NCBI RefSeq assembly: GCF_963855985.1
Contig: NC_087114.1
Coordinates: 3,249,001 to 3,313,000 of the forward strand
DNA: 64,000 bases
Origin: Ostrinia nubilalis
Taxonomy: Eukaryota > Arthropoda > Insecta > Lepidoptera > Crambidae
Reading direction: 5' to 3'
Shown here: one piece after another, positions 58,770 to 64,000 of the stretch
Layout: each line of letters begins with the position of its first letter
Position numbering within the stretch: position 1 is the first letter of the stretch
The notes under the pieces: generated by a model
Told to the model about the DNA's origin: nothing
Databases searched by the model: none
Seen by the model: the letters and a program-made list of their open reading frames with translations, nothing else
Position numbers and translations under genes: made by a program

Positions 58770-58985
58770 TTCGTGGCGGTTGAGACATTGATGCTTGGTT
58801 AACTGGAATTGAGAGATTTTTCGTTAAATAAACTAGTTTAAAAGTACTACGAATGTGAATTTGTAGGGGTATATTTATTTATTCAAAAAAAAGTCATAAA
58901 AGTAGTTTATTTTCTGCAATATAGCGCTTTAAAAACACTTCGTGGCGGTTGAGACATTGATGGTTGGTTAACTGGAATTGAGAAA
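58770..58985 (-). repeat. Two copies of the KANSL2 exon-2 acceptor and start codon
   Basis: AATTCCAG acceptor plus ATG-TCT-CAA-CCG-CC at 58802-58786 and at 58971-58956 repeat the exon-2 start (about 115- and 170-bp spacing) with the flanking intron. Reading on gives MSQPPRKHLNPYKSS and MSQPPRSVFKALYCRK, then stops. This array duplicates the acceptor side, unlike the others. Confidence 0.75.
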
Positions 58986-60043
58986 TTTACGTAGTTTAAA
59001 AGTACTATGAAACTTAATTTGTAGGGGTTTATTTATTTATGTAATCAAAAAAGGAATAAAAGTAATTTATTTTCTGGAAAAGGCTTTTAAAAACAGTTTC
59101 ACGTATTTATCTTTAATGCTATTGCCATTAAATGTACACAAGGTGTCAAATTTAATGCCATAAGGCATTTTCTACCAGTGGTTCTTACAACTAGACCCTT
59201 AAAACTAGTCATCAAAAAACATTTTCTCTTTTTTAAAATTGATTTCGAATTATTTGCAATTTTATTTAATAAGCGAGATAAATAAGTAGGTACTTACTTA
59301 CATAAGAAGAGTTTTTACTAAATAAATAAGGTAAATATTATCTAAAATGTTATTTTTAAACAATATGTAATGTGAAATTTTAGATAATTTATGCTTAAAT
59401 AAATACTTTTTCTTTCTTTCTTAACTACAAACTAACAATATGGTTAACTCACGTTCAGATATTCTAATATTATGTGCATTTAAATAAGAATAATTTTCAC
59501 TTTTGAAGCGAAACATATTTTACTCAAAAACTTTGAGAACTTGGGTAAGAATATGAAAAAAAACTACAGTGAAAAAGTAACTTTAGACTGCAAAAAAAGA
59601 AAACTTGCACGAATATAGCGCAATTACAATGAAAATTATTTTCCTATTTTTTTTTATCGCGGAAAAACCACGTAGCCGCGCAAATCCAATCCACCACCTC
59701 ACCTCACAGTCAAACATATTTCTTATTAATCTATTACCATTTTTTACGATTCTCAACACTTTACTAATCACATCAACAAGTTTTTAAAAATCATTAACTA
59801 ATTATGCCATTATTCAAACACTTTTATGTGATAAATTAACAATTTTCGATAAAAGAAATAGAACAGTGTATTGTAAACAGTGGTGGGTCGGCCATTTGCA
59901 CGGTGTCACAGAGTTTTTAAGGTCCGTAATTTTAAAGTCTCAATAATGATGTTTAAAGTGCATGAATCATTGCAAAAATATGTACAAAAGAAAGAGCATT
60001 AACAATAGTTCATTATTAAACATAGTGGTAAAGTGAAACGTAC
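58986..60043 (-). other. KANSL2 intron 1, AT-rich
   Basis: No coding potential or recognisable repeat beyond the exon-2 acceptor copies. Confidence 0.6.
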
Positions 60044-60120
60044 CTGTGTTTGTTGCAGATCGTCATTCTGTCACCGGAGAGCTCACTACGTTCACCATCA
60101 AATTTTACAATGGCGTCCGT
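60044..60120 (-). other. Kansl2: KANSL2 5' untranslated exon 1
   Basis: Donor ACACAG|GTACGT at 60044/60043. It contains short ATGs followed by early stops, so it is probably untranslated. An AG lies at its 5' edge (60121), so part of the leader could come from further upstream, but transcription more likely starts within about 100 bp. Confidence 0.55.
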
Positions 60121-60406
60121 CTGAAAATACCTAATATCATTACGCGTAGTGACGACTTTTTTTCTTTGCTTTCAAGCCTTTGTGATTTATTCAAAAAACT
60201 TATTTTTTTATTTGATTAATTAGTGAACAGTTTTAGTGGTTTCTATTCAAAATGTTACGATTTTAATTTGTAAATTTCTCAAATGTTAACGTGGTCCGTA
60301 TCCGGTCGCCGCTGTCATAGCGCTGTCCCTTTCCCACTCACGCACGTAGACGGGGCGCTGCTCTCCGTCGTGCTTTTCCCCGCGCAGTCATTGCAACATC
60401 CGTTCA
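60121..60406. promoter_or_regulatory. Divergent promoter region KANSL2 / Cyclin T
   Basis: 286 bp between the first KANSL2 exon (-) and the Cyclin T start codon (+). The half nearer Cyclin T is GC-richer than the surroundings. No clear TATA box; initiator-like tcagt/tcatt occur near 60387. The short head-to-head spacing suggests a shared promoter (inference). Confidence 0.55.
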
Positions 60407-60553
60407 ATGGCTGGTGGACAAGAAAAATGGTATTTTACAAAAGATCAGCTACAGAATTCACCAAGCAGAAAATGCGGTTTAGATGCAGATAAGGAACTTG
60501 CCTACCGGCAGCAGGCCGCAAACCTCATCCAGGATATGGGCCAGAGGCTTCAA
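60407..60553 (+). CDS. CycT: Cyclin T, first coding exon
   Basis: ATG at 60407; 49 codons to donor CAA|GTGTAT, phase 0. Encodes [40 protein letters not shown] and IQDMGQRLQ, matching the Cyclin T N-terminus (human CCNT1 has RWYFTREQLENSPSRR and [20 protein letters not shown]). Cyclin T binds CDK9 to form P-TEFb, which phosphorylates RNA polymerase II to release pausing. The following frame (continuing [10 protein letters not shown]) is intron. The next exon (expected to begin near VSQL) was not found by 64000, so intron 1 exceeds 3.4 kb. Confidence 0.93.
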
Positions 60554-62435
60554 GTGTATCCTTTTAAAAATGTGGTGTTATCCAGTGCAATGTTTTTGTC
60601 GAGTCATGTGTCCAAAACGCGTATTTCGCGTGTTGAAAGTTTGTTTTCATTTATGAAATGTGCATTAGATGAGTTAATTATGTGCGTGGAATCAATAAAC
60701 GAGTGTTGTGAACTGTGTGGAACGTGAAAAAGATGACGAAATCGCGATGTGCCCGCGGCGTCGATGTGCACTTTCGCTTGAATTGCTGGGATTTCCCGCC
60801 CGACCCGTGAGTAATATGTTGATTTCTATACATAAGGATAGTGTTTAGTGTTTCTAGTGTGACCTAAATAGGTTTTTAGTGCATCGTTTTAGGTTAGGGT
60901 CATGATGTGATGGCGTGGTTCGTATTGTAGGTCACTGCTCTTTGACAGCTGGTTTCTTGACGCCTGCGCTCAGAGACGCAGACTGGTGATCGACCTGTCT
61001 GGCGAAGCTATAATTACAACTTTGTAGCGATTATTTCGCACACATTTCGCGCCAGAAACTAACACGTGCGTATTTACTCAAAAACCACGCGAGACGCAGC
61101 ACTATGCAGTTGATAGCGAATTTTCATTGCAATGGTTATTGACACGGGGTTTTGACCTTTACGGCGTCTCTTGTAGAGGTCATTTTGCATCGTACGATGC
61201 AGTATGTCGGTTTGGTTGTTTTTGTAATCGCAAAACACGCAGGTGTGTTTGTAAAATAACACATTCATAGTTGTTTTTCCTACTTATCGTGAAATTGTGG
61301 CTGCAATGACTCACGACTGTATACTGTATTGCTTTTGTCTTATTACAAATCAATATATTTCATAAACCAATTTTAGTGTAATTATTATGAAATAAATCCT
61401 TGACCATGACTTTGTAACGATCATATTCATTAAAAACTATTATAAAACTGGTTCTGTTTGTCATTTATAGGTACTGCTTAGCATGTTTCTACAGAGGTAT
61501 TGATCGGTTTTAAGAGAACAAAACAGATAAGACAAATGTTTTGAACGTGACATTATCCTAATCAGTTTGTTTTGGCTTATGTTTGCGAAACAACTTTTAT
61601 AGCTGATTGAAACAAAACAGATTATAGGCAATAACATATTTGCGATAGCATTTGGTATTCTTAATTTTCTTGGAGATTTTTCATTTCAACTTACCATAAT
61701 TTCTGACAATCAATTTTGTTATCATTTATTAATCTACTTTTATTATTAAAACAATCCTCTAGTCTTCAAAGCTAAGTTTCACATAAAAATTAATGATTTT
61801 AATTTCATTTCAATATCTATGTATCTAAAAAAACTTTTTCTTACCAAACAACACAAGAAAGAAAGTTCATAGTAAACCCACTCGTACATAATTTAGCCCA
61901 CAGTTTTACTCATATTCAACATGTTCGAACTGAAAGTATTACACTTTTTGTACCTCTGTACCCGTTTCTGGGTCACGGCACAGATTGTATTGCAATTTTT
62001 TACGCGACCCACTTCTTTGTTGCCAAGTGGGTTGTTATCTCAACTGATATTCGGTTTTTCTCCTTTTCTGTAGATGTTTTGATCTATAAATGGAGAGAAA
62101 CATTTTTAAGAAGTTTTACTTTTATTTTATTGGCAGATAGCATAATGTAAAGGATACACTCGTAAAATTAATGAAGGCTATTTCTTAAATGTCTCTAAAT
62201 TTTCGCTCTTGCAATGTTCTAGCTTTTGCCTATTTTGTCAATATAAATAGTTATTATCCTACTTTACATAAGATGTAACATTACAAAGATTCACCAAAAT
62301 TCATCCTGTTCTTCTTGTATTTAAGTTATTTATCTACCTTAACCAACTTTTGTATCAAGGCAGATACAATTTTTCAATATGCACCAGATATTGGTTAATC
62401 TGTGGCTTTAGTCTAAAAAATAAAAATTCTATAAA
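60554..62435 (+). other. Cyclin T intron 1, AT-rich
   Basis: No exon or recognisable repeat was identified. Confidence 0.55.
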
Positions 62436-62437
62436 AT

Positions 62438-62585
62438 TAAATTCATTTATTTTTGCAAATAGGCTTTAAAAAAGCGCTTTTACACGTCCCAATATTAACC
62501 CTACCACTGCTTCGGGACAATAAATGGGCCAGTGCTAAGAAGAAGCAGCGCAAGAAACTCAGTCACTATTGTCAGCCTAATCATA
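62438..62585 (+). mobile_element. Short interspersed repeat (cttcgggacaa family), best copy
   Basis: tgcaaataggctttaaaaaa, ttttacacgtcccaatatta, ccactgcttcgggacaataa, gtgctaagaagaagcagcgc and gtcactattgtcagcc in order. Confidence 0.8.
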
Positions 62586-62879
62586 ATAATAATCATAATC
62601 ATTTATTCTTTCATAAACATGGGTATTACAGAATATCACATACAAAATATTCTTTGGTACAGCCATCTAGTCATCTATGTATGTTGAATCATTCATTTAT
62701 TTACCTCAAGTTTATGTATTATTCTCTCTTTTGTTAGCCAAAACGTGTAAAAGTAGGAATGTAAAATGATTTATAATTAACTAAGTTCAAAATACTAATG
62801 TTATTCAACTGTATGATAAAATAGACGTGATATTGACCAAGAACTTGACCTCTGATAATCCCGTTTAGCGAGCAAAGTA

Positions 62880-63185
62880 GTTCACCTTAGATGGGGCCAC
62901 CGTTTATCCTTATATTGGGTCACGTTTTTATTTATTTAGCCTTTTATGCTGAGCTATGCTTAGAAATCACTCTTGAAAAGGATTTAAGGCTCTATTTGGC
63001 CTCAATGAAAGTTCTTGAGTGGCGACCACGAGCCGGAAGACGTAGCGTGGGCAGGCCTCCCACTAGGTGGACCGATGATCTGGTGAGGGTCGCGGAAGGT
63101 GCCTGGATGCGAGTGGCGCAGGACCGGTCTTTGTGAAAATCCTTGGGGGAGGCCTTTGTCCAGCAGTGGACGTCTTTCGGCTGAC
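62880..63185 (+). mobile_element. RTE-type LINE 3' fragment
   Basis: The open frame 62891-63136 contains VLEWRPRAGRRSVGRPPTRW-TDDLVRVAEG, the usual RTE reverse-transcriptase C-terminus, followed by ggaggcctttgtccagcagt and ggacgtctttcggctgac. 5'-truncated. Confidence 0.85.
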
Positions 63186-64000
63186 ACGAACAAACGAAAG
63201 ATCAAGTTGCTGTATTTGTGCTTTAAATTCAAAGGATTTAAAGCTTTTATTCAAACCCAAGCATTCAGCTACAAGTAATCACAGATTGATAATTTTCTAT
63301 CCTTGAGAGACCTTGTCGAACCACCTTGAAAAGTATCAACATTTCCCATTGTCTTTTGTTTGAAGATTCACAAATTTTTCCCTTTCTTTGACCTTACTCT
63401 TGTTAATAAACTTTGTTGGCTCACTTCCAGGACTTTGAAGTCCCAAAATATAATTTCGCAGTTCTTCGGTCTGCGTCCTGTGAGAGAATTTTCGTAATTA
63501 GTCTAGAATTTCTAGAGATTTCTACCTAGATCGTATACCTAGTGTAGTTTTGTAATATATTTTCAATATTCTTTTATTGCATCTTTTTGTTACACAATTA
63601 AGTGAAATACCTATTAAGTAATAGTTAGAAACTATTGCTGCTCTAAAATATAGTCTCATTCCTTAATTTAAATAATTTTATTCCAACTGTCAGAACCGTG
63701 CCGTTGTATCAAGTTAAAAGTAAATATTGACGAGTATGAGGATAATACCAAGTCAATGTTAATTGCTATTTATTATTTATACACATAAAACATACCAACG
63801 TCTTTGAGGGAGTCGGTTAAAAAGTTGTATCCAAATGTTTTATTGCTTTTTTTTGCCATGAGAGCTTTCTTAAATCCTAAATTGAAATGCTCATAGCTAG
63901 TTATTAGTCAGTTTTAGTTTTCATGAATAAGGGGCTAACAATGCAGGGTAGCGGACACTGAGGGTGTTATTTTTAAACCGAAAGCCGACTGAATGCGCGA
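63186..64000 (+). other. Cyclin T intron 1 (continued)
   Basis: AT-rich; nothing recognised. Confidence 0.5.

Noticed and set aside
60553..60727. Continuation of the Cyclin T frame as coding sequence
   Set aside because: The sequence after RLQ no longer matches Cyclin T, and a GT donor sits exactly at the known conserved boundary.

Overview
The window looks like the nuclear genome of a moth or butterfly (Lepidoptera). It is AT-rich, with long introns carrying many short inverted-repeat transposons, tRNA-derived SINEs, RTE-type LINE 3' ends and a jockey/CR1-like LINE. I could run no database search. Gene names rest on recognising conserved protein segments and on splice phases that chain correctly from exon to exon.

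Three genes are present. (1) Plus strand, 200-21256: the last 12 coding exons (899 codons plus stop) of Enhancer of Polycomb, E(Pc)/EPC1, the scaffold of the Tip60/NuA4 acetyltransferase. Its N-terminal EPcA part lies upstream of the window. (2) Minus strand, about 60120 down to 36016: a complete KANSL2 gene (dgt1 in Drosophila), a zinc-knuckle subunit of the MOF/NSL acetyltransferase complex. It has one untranslated exon and ten coding exons with two alternative last exons, predicting 493 or 468 aa. (3) Plus strand, from 60407: the first coding exon of Cyclin T, the P-TEFb regulatory subunit, divergent from KANSL2 across about 290 bp. E(Pc) and KANSL2 are convergent and serve the two MYST-type acetyltransferase complexes (KAT5 and KAT8). 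Cyclin T acts downstream in transcription elongation.

The main discovery is in the introns. At least eight exons of E(Pc) and KANSL2 are present as tandem arrays of extra copies, from 2 to about 14 each, lying almost always just 3' of the exon in use. Many copies keep an AG acceptor, a GT donor and the exact phase of the original, so they could be cassette or mutually exclusive exons. For KANSL2 exons 3 and 8 and for the intact copies of E(Pc) exon 9, the nucleotide differences I checked by eye are essentially all synonymous, as expected if the copies were selected as protein. Other copies have decayed: stops, lost acceptors, transposon insertions, and even an exon motif turned into a 30-bp minisatellite.

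Layout: 1-21256 E(Pc) exons and arrays; 21257 to about 31700 3' UTR/intergenic, AT-rich with scattered MITEs; 31784-35399 an apparently intact LINE; 35586-35885 a hAT-type MITE; 36016-60120 KANSL2 with arrays, minisatellites and large palindromic elements; 60121-60406 divergent promoter; 60407 to the end, Cyclin T exon 1 and part of its first intron.
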